A stretch of DNA of 64,000 bases from Cucurbitaria berberidis CBS 394.84 (taxonomy: Eukaryota > Ascomycota > Dothideomycetes > Pleosporales > Cucurbitariaceae). The number at the start of each line of letters is the position of its first letter. Position 1 is the stretch's first letter. Both the position numbers and the translations under genes were made by a program. Of this stretch, positions 22,981-33,131 are shown one piece after another. The notes under the pieces are model-generated. The model saw only the letters and a list, made by a program, of their open reading frames with translations. It was not told the origin of the DNA and did not search any database. The stretch is taken from contig NW_024468935.1 in the NCBI RefSeq assembly GCF_010015615.1, forward strand, positions 913,630 through 977,629. Direction: 5' to 3'.

Positions 22981-24536
22981 ATGCCTTTATTGTCGATGCT
23001 GTCTCCTCAGAATCGTAGTATGCAGGACAGTTCTTCAAGCGACTCACCAACTCTGTCGGATGGTCGAACCGAGAGCGCCCCATCGCTACCTCGAAAGCCA
23101 ATACCCAGAAAAGGACATACCAAATCGCGTCGCGGCTGCTTTAATTGCAAAAGGCGTAGAATCAAGTGCAATGAGAAGCATCCAGAATGCAACCACTGCA
23201 TCAAGGCAGGGCTGCAGTGCAAGTATCCAGCCAACATAATACAATCCATGCAACGGTCGCCTACACCACCACATCCACAAGAGGTAGCGAATCTACGATC
23301 CACGCCAGGCATGTTTGTGAGTGCTCTTCAGGCATACAGTCAGCTCTGGCAGTACCTGATGATTATAGTCCATGGCCGACATGCGCTTATTCCACCATTT
23401 CCTCATCACTGCGTATCCGCATCTACCAGTAGGTGCCGACAAGATATGGATCACTGTGATCCCAAGCTTTGCGCATAACGTAAGTTGCTTTCCATTCGCC
23501 TCGGCGCTGGCAAAGTAGACATGGCTGCCGGGATCCCAGGAATATCTCCGAAAGACGCCCCTTTTTTGAAGTCGAAACAAACTCAACAATAGCATCAGGC
23601 TAATAACTGGTGCAGTACGAATACCTAATTCATTCGATCCTTGCACTAGCCGCATCGCATCTAGATGCTGTATCGAGCTCCAGTGTCGCTGAACAGGCAC
23701 TACAACACCGTATCCTAGCCGTCAAGTCGCTAAACGATGCGCTCTCAGTACCACCAAAGACGAGATGCGAGCGAGACGCCAGAATGGCCGCGGCGCTGGC
23801 ACTCGCCTTTCAGTCAAGTCATCTGCAGGATGGCATGGCCGAATTTCTGACAATGGTCAGAGGCTGTAATCTGATTGCGGGCGACGAGGCGGTCATGAAT
23901 GCCGATTCAGCCTTCCATGTATGCTGCCCCCTGTTGCGATTGCAAGCTTTCTAGCAACCGATGAAAACGAAAGTAGGTTGACAATTGCAGGCATTCCGAG
24001 AAGATGGTCATCTCCAAACGATGCGAAATCGGATCGATACATCACAGTTGAACTACGTCAATCAAGAGGATCTCGACTTAGCTGCCATGTCGCTTCGCGA
24101 AATCGAAGTGCTCAACCTATCTGACTGGGAGAGAACGTATTGGAATATCTTAGTTCGCACGGTTGACAACGCCTATGAGAGACCGGTGGAAGCGTACACT
24201 ACTTTCGTCTTACTGTACAACACGCCATCGAGATGGACGCATGACGAGTTCCAAGCATTCATTGACCCAAATAACAGCGTGGCCCAGATTCTATTAGCGC
24301 ACTTCATTGCTATCCAGGCGATCCTCACACCCATTCTCTACCTGGAGCGAGTGGGCTTCCAAGGTGTCGATGCGCCAACGGCTGTTTTAAGTTGGATTGA
24401 AGGCATTTATCGGAATGTGCCGCGTCACTTGCGGCACCATGCCGAGTGGCCGAGACAAGTGTCAAGGTATCCATTCATGCGCTTCCTGGGACAGAAGCAG
24501 ATGGATTTCTATGAAGAGGATCTTTTACTCATATAA
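22981..24536 (+). CDS. Zn2Cys6 fungal transcription factor (sterol-regulator-like layout)
   Basis: Four exons: 22981..23316, 23369..23479, 23616..23918 and 23991..24536 (431 residues), all in phase 0. The zinc cluster CFNCKRRRIKCNEKHPEC plus NHC and LQC follows Cx2Cx6Cx6Cx2Cx6C at about residues 56-83 and is preceded by the basic stretch KGHTKSRRG. The middle region (FHHFLITAYPHLP ... YLIHSILALAASHL) is typical of the fungal regulatory domain found in UPC2/ECM22-like proteins. Intron 2 (136 nt) is among the longest introns in the window. A shorter start at the third Met is possible. The target genes are unknown; the divergent ABM-like gene is a candidate by position. Confidence 0.85.
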
Positions 24537-25384
24537 ACATCGGTGCAACAGGAATTTGTGGGGAAGAAGGGTTGAAGAGCTTGTATCAGTAAATTAAGGG
24601 GCAATGGATATTGCGTTCGCCTAATGGGAGCTGATGGCGGTAGGGAAATTATGATTAGATGATACCCGTGACGGTCTCTTGGCCTGTCTATCATTCGCTT
24701 TGCGAGCATTGCCGCTTGCTATGTAACGTCTATAGCAACACATAGCTCGAAGAATTATCTGCAACACCATCTCGGAAAGCGCCATGAGCACCTTCCCTTC
24801 CGACATGTTCCCGAATTACCGGTTACATCATTGGGTAACAGCACTTGACCTAGTGGCACTGTAGTAACACTGGCATTCTGATGTAGCTTAAACATTCATG
24901 GCCTTGAGTTGACAAGCGTCTGCGTTCTCAAAACATGCCATCGTCGAAGTTTGATTGCGGGCCTCACAGACTACCAAATAGCACGGCATAGTACATGAAA
25001 CTTGCGGCCCCAAATGCAATAAAGTCTGGATTAGGATAGAACCCGTGATGATACATAAGAAATAACTCCATGATCCGTACCCATATTCACTGTCGTGTAA
25101 TATTCCCAGGTGAAAAAAAAGCATAAAACAATAGCCGCCCAACCCAAACAAGGGACGCTCGACAAAAATAGTTGTTTCGTCTTTACCCATTTAATTTCCT
25201 CTTGAACGCCGTGTGGCGTGATCCTTTACCCAACACCTAGTGTTGATGATGCTATCCTTTTGATCAGGGACGCCGCACTGAAAAGTCAAAGTAGCCGTAC
25301 ATATTTTGACAGTCGCCTTTATAACCCATGAGCTCTCAGCCCTTGAGAGCCCAGTAGAAGTAAACAGTAGAGAAAGGAAATAGT
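24537..25384. other. convergent intergenic region
   Basis: 848 bp between the 3' ends of the regulator and the SIW14-type gene. A 100-codon minus-strand ORF (24888-25190) has an ATG but no motif, and lies just downstream of the phosphatase stop, so it was not called. Nothing else was seen. Confidence 0.45.
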
Positions 25385-26272
25385 CTAAGCCAAAGGTTTC
25401 GCAACCGCCAGAGAGGTGAGTGACTCTGGAGGCGAGGGCGGCGCAACTTCGAGCTCTGGTGCAGCCCAGCCTTCTTGACGGGCCGCCCACATGACGAGAC
25501 TGAGATCGAAGTTCTCGAAGAAAACCTCGTCGAGGAATCGAGCTTTCACACCGGCATATGTGTGATACTCGTCGCGAATCGCATCTAGGTCGAGCCCAAT
25601 GATCCTCCGAAAGCAGGCGACTGTGCATCCGGTGCGGTGCTTGCCCTTGTTGCAGTGGATGAGAATTGGATGGTTGGCGCGGTCCATGATTAAGCGCAGA
25701 GCCTTGGCCATTTCGGACGACTCCACGCGGACTTCAACCTTGTTGGCCCTGATGTGAACGTGGAAGTGCTGAATCCCGGCGTCCGTCATGAACGCTTGGT
25801 ATTCGGGGGAGAGGGGCTCAGGGACAAGGGTGAGAATGCTCTTGATCTTGAGGTCCTTCAAAAACCCGTAATTCTTCTCTTCGGGATAGCTGCTGCGGTA
25901 GATGCTTCCAGGCAGGACGGCGCCATAGTTTGTAGGAGGTATAAGAGAGTGCAAGCGTTCTCGAGCCGATCGAATAGAGGCAGCAGGGGTGGTTGTGCCG
26001 CGGGACTCGGCCATGCAAGCGATCGAGCATTCATGGTCGTGTGGGAGATCTTCATGCGTGGTCAAAGCCGCGTGGTATGTAAGCCCATCGCTCGCAGAGA
26101 GTCCGAGACCGTGAACGAATTCCTTGACCTTCTGGTACATGCTTTGCTGGGTGTTTTGGCCCTGCTCCGCGGGGATGGTGGTGTCACCGTTGATAGACAT
26201 TGTGCGATGCGTTGCGTTGGGGGTTTCGGCCTTTTGTGAGAGGAGTGGTACTGATTGAGTTGGGTGAGCCAT
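25385..26272 (-). CDS. SIW14/OCA-type atypical dual-specificity phosphatase
   Basis: Single exon, 295 residues, ATG at 26272. The phosphatase domain spans about 105-260. NYGAVLPGSIYRSSYPEEKNYGFL opens it, and the P-loop is HCNKGKHRTGC with Cys207 as nucleophile and Arg213 binding phosphate (Cx5R). The Lys-rich loop CNKGKHR is characteristic of Siw14 and relatives, which cleave the 5-beta-phosphate of inositol pyrophosphates in yeast. The ~100-residue N-terminal extension is hydrophilic and low complexity. The Ala/Pro-rich C-terminus ends soon after the domain. Substrate is inferred from the P-loop class. Confidence 0.9.
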   Translation of the reverse strand: MAHPTQSVPLLSQKAETPNATHRTMSINGDTTIPAEQGQNTQQSMYQKVKEFVHGLGLSASDGLTYHAALTTHEDLPHDHECSIACMAESRGTTTPAASIRSARERLHSLIPPTNYGAVLPGSIYRSSYPEEKNYGFLKDLKIKSILTLVPEPLSPEYQAFMTDAGIQHFHVHIRANKVEVRVESSEMAKALRLIMDRANHPILIHCNKGKHRTGCTVACFRRIIGLDLDAIRDEYHTYAGVKARFLDEVFFENFDLSLVMWAARQEGWAAPELEVAPPSPPESLTSLAVAKPLA

Positions 26273-27790
26273 CGACTCTGCTTTGGCTGGGCCTATGTGA
26301 CGGGATTAGATTTGAAGCTAGCTTTAGCCTGTGACATTACATACCTTTCAAGTACATTGTCTGCTTGGATTAGACAGTGTTGAAGGTTGGTATGTCGGAG
26401 GTGGGTGTCCGTGTCTATGGGCGGCGTGTCTGAGTGTTGAAGCGTTGAAGGGTGGTCTACGGGAAAGGGGGATGTCCGGACAGAAGCCGACGCGGGCAGC
26501 CTTTTATGAAATTAGCAAAACGCGTAGAAAGCATTATCGTGAGTTTTTCGGCCTTGAACTCTGGGAGTTCGTACAGCGACCCGAGGATTCGTGCAACTGC
26601 GACAAAGAGCATGCTTGCGCGATGCGAAATGCAGGACACGGCTGACAGGGCGATGATGAGGAGTGACGGATTTACTTACTGCGCTGTCACCGTCTGGTCA
26701 AAGCAGACATGTTGAAGGCTTCTTGCGGATATACTGCAAAGAGGCGAGATTCATAGTGTGTGGAGGGTAAGGTGAAGAGGCGGGTTGTAGAGGCCACGCG
26801 ATATCCTGGGTGGTGGTGAAGCACAGATTGCGGAAGCGAAATGGTCAAACCGTGTTACGCGGGGGGTGGTGCAAGCTCAGTGTCAATATATGGGTGCCGG
26901 TGTCGTGGCTGTGGAAGAAATCGGGTGGTTCAGAGGGTCGTCTTTCACTGGAACGACGGAATTATGCACGCTTACCTAACCCTAGGCAGGCGGAATTCCA
27001 GGGTCGCCAGTGGTATGTACGTCACTTGCCGCAACGTCCGGGGTGCCGTTCAAGATGCAGGAACGCCGCGGATGCAGCAGTCGTTATCTTTTGTTTGCTG
27101 GAAGCTCTGCTACCTCACAATGAGATCTAATAGCTTCGGATGCGCGATCACATCACACGCACAAAGCAAGCGCCAAGTGGTCTCGCGTCGAGCTGCTCAT
27201 TATCCATCGCCCCGCTGGGAAAGCGTGGTTTGCGGACTTAGCGGCGCATCTCACTACCGTCTCGGTCCCAAGGTCTGCGAGAAAAATGAGCCCGAGCGAC
27301 CGTCATCACACCACTCACGACTGAATCTCGGAACGCGGTATGCGAAAGATTGGTTGGTGAGCCCATGCAGTTCATCTGTGCAATGTGGGCAGTCTTCTCA
27401 TTTGTTGGCTGCATTGTGAAAACCTGGAAAAACGCAGTTGTAACACATAATAATGTCAGTCGTGTCGTTGGTCGTGTCGTTTTTGCACCCACAGAAATTA
27501 GGCCAAGATAATAGCGACCGCCCGGAGTTCTCGCTTCCACCCAGAGTTCAACAGAAATCTCATCTAATGCGAGATGTTGGCCTCTCTTCCAAGGTTCTCC
27601 ACTTTCACGTGAAGGCGCTAGTGATCGTCGGCTAACTACAAGGGGGATGAGCTTCCCGTCCCCAGAGAGTCTGTGCGTCGGCCAGGAAGTTGGATCGAAC
27701 CTCGGTCACTCCACCATTCAGTAAACAGATCAAACTTTACTCTCCCTAGTACTCAGTAGTTTCTTTCTCTTTATCCCCTTCCACACTATA
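26273..27790. other. 1.5 kb divergent promoter region, phosphatase / DUF3984-like gene
   Basis: It contains only short ORFs and no known motif. A partial B-box-like string near 27690 (minus strand) has no matching A box or acceptor stem. Confidence 0.45.
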
Positions 27791-29059
27791 ATGGAATCCC
27801 CTCGCGCCTCGTCGCGTTCCCGGCGTTCCTACCCCAATCTCCACAATCTTTCCCTGGCCCCGCTCAGCGCCAAATATCCCATTGATGCTGGCACACCGCC
27901 CTCACCAGACGAACACGTCCGTACCCCGCGGACCTCGTACATAGCACAGAAGTCCGCGCCAACAACGCCAGGGATCCTGAGCCTAAGCCAAAGCCGCAGC
28001 AACTCGCGCCATCGCTTGAAGAAGGCGTTGGCCTATGATAGCTTCTTCGCGGATCCCGAGCATATGCGTAGTGGGGAAGTCAGAGATGCAGGCGATATAC
28101 CCAAAGCGAAGAGCACAAGCACTCTACATCGGGATGTGCATGTGGGGTTTGCGGATGAGCTGGCGGGGAGCGAGAAGAGACATCACATAAGGAAGGGCAC
28201 GGCGCCGTTACCACTACGCATGCCGCTCGTCAGACACCACACCAGTGAAGCGAGTGATGAGTGGTTTCACCGTGCTGGGCTCGCCATCGCAGGAGAGACG
28301 CGAGATAGTAAAGGGCAAGGGTGGCTTGTTAGGCGGGAGAGCTCGACCAGCCTTGTCCAAGAGAGCGATGGGTATGAACTACACCCCTCACACGACTCTC
28401 GACACATGGCCTTGCTATCGGGCGAACACGTGGGGGATGGGGACTATCCTGTGTTTTTCTCGCCTCGCATGTCAAGAGCAGCAAGTCGTATCACAAGTCG
28501 AGTGGGGTCTCGCGTCCCCAGCGCGCGTCAGAGTCGACGCGGCAGCCGCGTCGGCAGCCGAGTGGATTTGATGATGTCTGCTGGAAATAAGCCGCAAAGC
28601 GGGCGTCAGAGTTTCGAGGAGCTGGAAGAACACTTTATCGAGCCCGACTTCATCGAAGGCGATGAAGAATCTGACGGCGACGAGGAAGAAGTTGCACGAC
28701 TAGCGCGGGAACGCGCATCTGGGCTTGGAGGGTGGATGGACAGACTCATCGGGTGGACCTTGTTCGCTGTTGACGAAGACGGAGAAGGATCAGACGAAGA
28801 GGAAGAGGAGGATAACATCGCGCCGAGGCTTGAGAGTATGACCAAAGATGAGCTAAAACTGCGACGAGAAGTTGAAGCGAAGAGACGGAAACTCGAGCGC
28901 GAGGCTATCGTTGCTGCTTCGGCGCTCAGAGCACAGGAAACGAGCAGTAGCAGACCTAGCACGGGTGATCCGCAACAATCGCCTGTAAACGAAGAGGGCG
29001 GCGGATGGCAGGATGCGGCGTGGCTTTTGAGCGTTGCGTCCAAGGCTCTATTGACATGA
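27791..29059 (+). CDS. DUF3984-like fungal protein of unknown function
   Basis: Single exon, 422 residues, ATG at 27791. The N-terminus SRSRRSYPNLHNLSLAPLS followed by Ser/Pro-rich sequence and GTPGILSLSQSRS resembles the fungal DUF3984 family as I remember it. A middle Ser/Arg stretch contains tandem SRVGSR units (about 230-260). Next come an acidic segment and a hydrophobic patch ASGLGGWMDRLIGWTLFAVDEDGEG. The C-terminal third is a charged helix likely to form a coiled coil (LKLRREVEAKRRKLEREA). Many SR and SP sites suggest phosphorylation. No catalytic motif was found and the function is unknown. Confidence 0.7.
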   Translation: MESPRASSRSRRSYPNLHNLSLAPLSAKYPIDAGTPPSPDEHVRTPRTSYIAQKSAPTTPGILSLSQSRSNSRHRLKKALAYDSFFADPEHMRSGEVRDAGDIPKAKSTSTLHRDVHVGFADELAGSEKRHHIRKGTAPLPLRMPLVRHHTSEASDEWFHRAGLAIAGETRDSKGQGWLVRRESSTSLVQESDGYELHPSHDSRHMALLSGEHVGDGDYPVFFSPRMSRAASRITSRVGSRVPSARQSRRGSRVGSRVDLMMSAGNKPQSGRQSFEELEEHFIEPDFIEGDEESDGDEEEVARLARERASGLGGWMDRLIGWTLFAVDEDGEGSDEEEEEDNIAPRLESMTKDELKLRREVEAKRRKLEREAIVAASALRAQETSSSRPSTGDPQQSPVNEEGGGWQDAAWLLSVASKALLT

Positions 29060-29257
29060 CGGGTTTGGAAATCTTGTCCTACTTTTGCGATTAGCAAGCG
29101 AATCCTGAATCACATAGAATCATCAAGCTGAAGGCATATACAAAGAGTAGTATCATATTGATAATTCAATCTTAGCACACTTTTCTTTTAGACAAAATCT
29201 TATTGATACAGTATATTACAAAGATACGCCTTAAGCAGACCTGTGTACACGATGTGT

Positions 29258-31410
29258 CTACACTCCGTCCAAGCACCACACAATGACATCCCCAACCCTT
29301 CGATGATCATCGTGGAAGTGGCTATTGAAGCCTCTCCAGCACTCCGAATACCTTGTGCCGTCAAGGTGTTTTCTCAATGTATCTTCTAATTGCTCAAAGA
29401 AGACGAGGTTCTGTGGCCACTCGTGCTTATATTTCCGCTTATGCTTTGGATCCTGCATCATCCAGAATTGTCCAGACCGCGATCCGCCAGACCTGATGGT
29501 GTCCGTGGACTCCATATTCGAGCGCAGCCAAGCGACAGGCCCAGGCTTGATATAGAACTCATCTGCTTCGTCCAAGTAGGTGGAGCGTTCGGAGAGCGGG
29601 ACGCCGAGAGGTGGCTCGCATGTCAGCGCCCATGCAGCAATTTGCGGGTGGACGAGGTGGGAGCGCCAGGGTGTGGAGTGGCAAGGCATTAGGAAACCTA
29701 CGGTGGTGTTGGAGATTTGGCGATCATAGCTTGTGCTACTAATTTCAGACATGCCATTGCGTGTTTCGTGTTTATGGCGAATGTAAGATAGCACGTCAAT
29801 GACGCCACGCTGATGTACCTGGGAGACATAACCAGCAAGTAGGAGATTCAAGGCAAAGAGAATAGAGATGACTGCTTTGCGGGATAGTGAGGCGTGGGGA
29901 GGCAGGAAAGAGGATACCTGTTTTGCGGCTATAAGGTGTAGGAAAGGCAGGATTGGGTACAAGAAGCGGACTTCCTTGTGAGATATCAGGCTCAACGCTA
30001 CTGTCACGAGAATTGATACCCATGCCAGACGTTGCAGGATTGAGCGCTGTATAGCACTTTCAGACGGTGCAGCCACTGTTGTGTTGCGAAAGCCCAACGA
30101 CTGCCACACTCCAACGATAGCAAACGGCAACGCTGTTGTTAAAAGGAGTGGTAAGCCCTCAGTGAAATAATAGTCTGCTCGGTTCTTGCCATAGAACACG
30201 GCCAACGACTGGGCAATGTTGAAGTAGAGGAAGCGAAGAGGCGGGAGAGTCCAGACCCCGTAGTAGAGTCTGTCGGACATAATTGAACACACGAGGACGG
30301 CGGACCTAGCATTGTCAGTCAAACCAACGTCTGGTGACCATTTGCCCACGGTAATTCCCACGATGCTGCATGCTTGTAACCGAAGCTACGCAACTTGCAG
30401 GAAGAAAAAGGTGCAGCGGATGCAGGTAGAGCACTTACCCGCAAAATAAAATTTCGCGGACCAACACATACCGCAGCCATTTCGAAGCTTGCCATAGTGT
30501 TGGAACGAATACGGACAACCAGACTAGGGCATTTGTGGGTCGGAGGACGCAAGCAAGTGCTGCTAGCAACAGCGACAGACGTAACCTGCATGAGCATGAG
30601 CCTAAATTGGCGGCGTACAAACGAAGCAGAAGAGTCCGAGTTGCACTACTTACTCTGGAAGTGAGCCGAGGTGCTGGTGTTGTGCAATCTGCGATTTATC
30701 CTTGGGCCTAGTATCGCTATCGCTAGCGGTACCTCGCCAATGCCAAGGCCAATAGTAGATGGCAATGACCGTGATGGTCGTCTCAAGGCAATTGGATAGC
30801 GTCCGAGTTGAGCAAAACCAGTGCCAAGGGCTGCAGACGGACAAGGCAAGCTAGAATGGCGCAGGACCTACTATCAGAAATTGGCGGAGAGAGATATTGC
30901 GGGACGGCGACGTACAGTAGCGAGGGCGGTGCGACTGCCACGACCATGGACTTTTTCCGCGAGTTTCCATGTGTAGCAGTCGAGCAGCGCGGCCATGACA
31001 GCCTGGGTCAGCTTGGGCGCTGCGAGGAGCAGTTCGGCTCTCGCAGGCAAACTCAATCCACCAAGGGCTGCCAGAAGTGCCGCGACACGATAGACGGCTG
31101 CAAATAGCGCTGGATGCAGCGACGAGCGCAACAGCATCTTCCACTCCTGCTCGCATCGTGAGACAATAGTCGACTATGGCAAGGCTTGCAATTCTGAAAT
31201 TACCCAGGTGATGCAGGCATGACTGGTCTCGCCAAAGGCCAGCTGCCATGCAGGCTCGAGGGACTGGAAGAACTCATCGGGCTGGAAGAAGGTGCGCAGC
31301 GTCAGGGCATTGACGAAGCGGAAGGCCAGCAGCAGGGCGAAGAGGGCTAGCGGTGGAGCACCAGTCGCGCTCAGCGTCGTGGCTTTCGCGGAGTCGCTGG
31401 CGGACGGCAT
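29258..31410 (-). CDS. GPI10: GPI mannosyltransferase 3 (GT22, PIG-B/Gpi10)
   Basis: Five exons: 31410..31204, 31146..30916, 30850..30654, 30585..30439 and 30305..29258 (609 residues). All four introns are GT-AG (57, 65, 68, 133 nt) and all phases close. The multi-pass ER enzyme adds the third mannose to the GPI precursor from dolichol-phosphate mannose. The GT22 luminal motif is RTFFQPDEFFQSLEPAW near residues 40-56 (acidic pair after QP). Other family segments are ITWEWKMLLRSSLHP, WFCSTRTLSN, RPTNALVW and SDRLYYGVWTLPPLRFLYFN. Hydrophobic helices run through the protein. It is tail-to-tail with the DUF3984-like gene (198 bp) and divergent from the kinase gene. Confidence 0.92.
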
Positions 31411-31746
31411 TGGGTAATGACGAAGCAGTCGAGCACAAACAACAAGCGGGCGGGCGGCGGGCGGGCGGGCAAAGTGAGAGATTCCATGCAGAGGTGACGA
31501 TGCAAAGTGGATGGTCTAGTTGCTTGGCAATATGCAGCACCGGCCAGGGCATGTCATGCACCAGAGCGTTTGGGTGGGAAGTGCAGAAAATTGAAGCAGT
31601 GCACTTTACTGCATTGGGTATTTCACGATGATTGACGACGAGCCTGGCCGGCGCCTAGGCACGGCTTCGTCACGTCTGTGCAGCTGGTGCCTTTATCTAA
31701 TGCAGCGCCGACAGGCAGAGGGGGCCCGTGATTCTCACGATAGGCG

Positions 31747-31797
31747 CTGTCTGTCTGTCTGCCTGTCTGCCTGTCTGCCTGTGTGTCTGTCTGTTTG
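31747..31797 (+). repeat. CTGT/CTGC tetranucleotide microsatellite
   Basis: Imperfect tandem of CTGT with CTGC variants over about 50 nt. It is complementary to the GACA repeat about 0.7 kb away. Confidence 0.9.
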
Positions 31798-32472
31798 CCC
31801 TTCCCGTCGGACGTACAAGCGTCGTGTCAAGGCTGGAGCTACCGGCCCAACAATCATAGCGACTTGTTCGCCAAGGGTCGTGACGAAGAAATGAATGGTG
31901 CGAGGCCGACCCGACGTGCCCAAGTGGTATCCTGGACGCAGCAGCGGGAACGAAGAAGCAAAACTCCAGACCATGACGAGGGCAAATCTGGGGAAAAGCG
32001 GCTGGAGAGAGGGGGGTGCATTTGTCGCTCTTATCGCGGCTGAGCAACAATTTGTCCTCTGTAGCCATGTAGCATGGGCTGGCTGCTCAGCACTCGTCCC
32101 AGCCGGCGTAGACCGGCCGCAGGAGAGTGGGTCCCGCTGAGCGAGCGGAACAAGATACAGACAGGCACATGCTGCTGAGCGAGCGAGAGAGCGAGAGGGA
32201 GAGCCAGCAGAGGCGTTCGTGCCCAGCAGCCAGGCCACATCGTATGGGCGCTCAGCAAGCGGTTTGCGTTGAGTTGAGTGCGCCCCCTTGGTCGCCCCCC
32301 TCTTCCCCCCCCCTCACCACCACGGAGCGCCACTGTTGAGAGCCTGCAGCAGCGGGCCAGTCAACCCTTTAGCATGCTGCATGGGCAAGGAAGCCATGCC
32401 CGTCTGGTGTGCATACATGTTTTAGCGTCCTGCAGGTGATTCTGCTCGGGTGAGGGTGGGCACGGATCCTCG

Positions 32473-32528
32473 ACAGACAGAGAGACAGACAGACGGACAG
32501 CAGACAGCAGACAGCAGACAGACAGATA
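32473..32528 (+). repeat. ACAG tetranucleotide microsatellite
   Basis: Imperfect tandem of ACAG units with CAGACAG interruptions over about 55 nt. Confidence 0.9.
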
Positions 32529-33131
32529 GAGCAACGCGTCCCAAAGCGATTGCTGGCCTGCTCAACGAAACTCTCGGTCCGCCCTGCCATCGCGTCGCTC
32601 GTCGTTGTCGAGGGCCGCGTCCAAGTAATTAATTCCATCGCCTCCTGTTGTTGCCCGCCCACCCACACGGCCCTTTGTGTCTTTATCATCACCTCTTTGC
32701 GCGCCCCCAGTCGTAGCCTACTAGCAGCGTCGTCCCCACCACTAGCGAGAGTTGGTCCCGGCTTGTCTCTGCCCGCTTCAGCGAGCGTCATCTACGCTCC
32801 CCAAAATAATTACCAACGACCATCACTGCCGCTTGGGGAAAGCGCCAGCCCGGCCGATCGTCTCTCTCTCAACCAAACCCATATCCACCCGTTGAGCCCA
32901 CCACCGACAACGCCCTCGACTCCTCCTCCTCCTCCTCCTCCCACGTACAACGTTCCGCCGCGCCAGTAGCCCGCCAGCCTCGTCTTCCCCCGTCTCGACT
33001 CGACTCGACCATTTCCTGCGCCAGAGCAGCATGAGACGCGCACCCGACGACTTTCGCCTCGACAATCCATAAGAAAGGCCTGACATGGTTGCACGGTCAG
33101 GCTGATCTGAGACGTCTGAGCTCCGGTCGCC

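Larger units (their letters stand above)
31411..33131. promoter_or_regulatory. 1.7 kb divergent promoter region with two complementary microsatellites
   Basis: Between GPI10 and the kinase gene. It includes G/C-rich homopolymer tracts near 31440-31470 and 32280-32320, a CTGT-type repeat (31747-31797) and a GACA-type repeat (32473-32528). CT/TCC-rich leader sequence lies near 32920-33010, just before the kinase ATG. No protein ORF is supported. Confidence 0.6.

Noticed and set aside
24888..25190. 100-codon minus-strand ATG frame
   Set aside because: It sits directly behind the SIW14-type stop as 3' sequence; no domain or homology cue.
27675..27720. B-box-like string on the minus strand
   Set aside because: The last consensus base is wrong and there is no A box, anticodon stem or acceptor stem.
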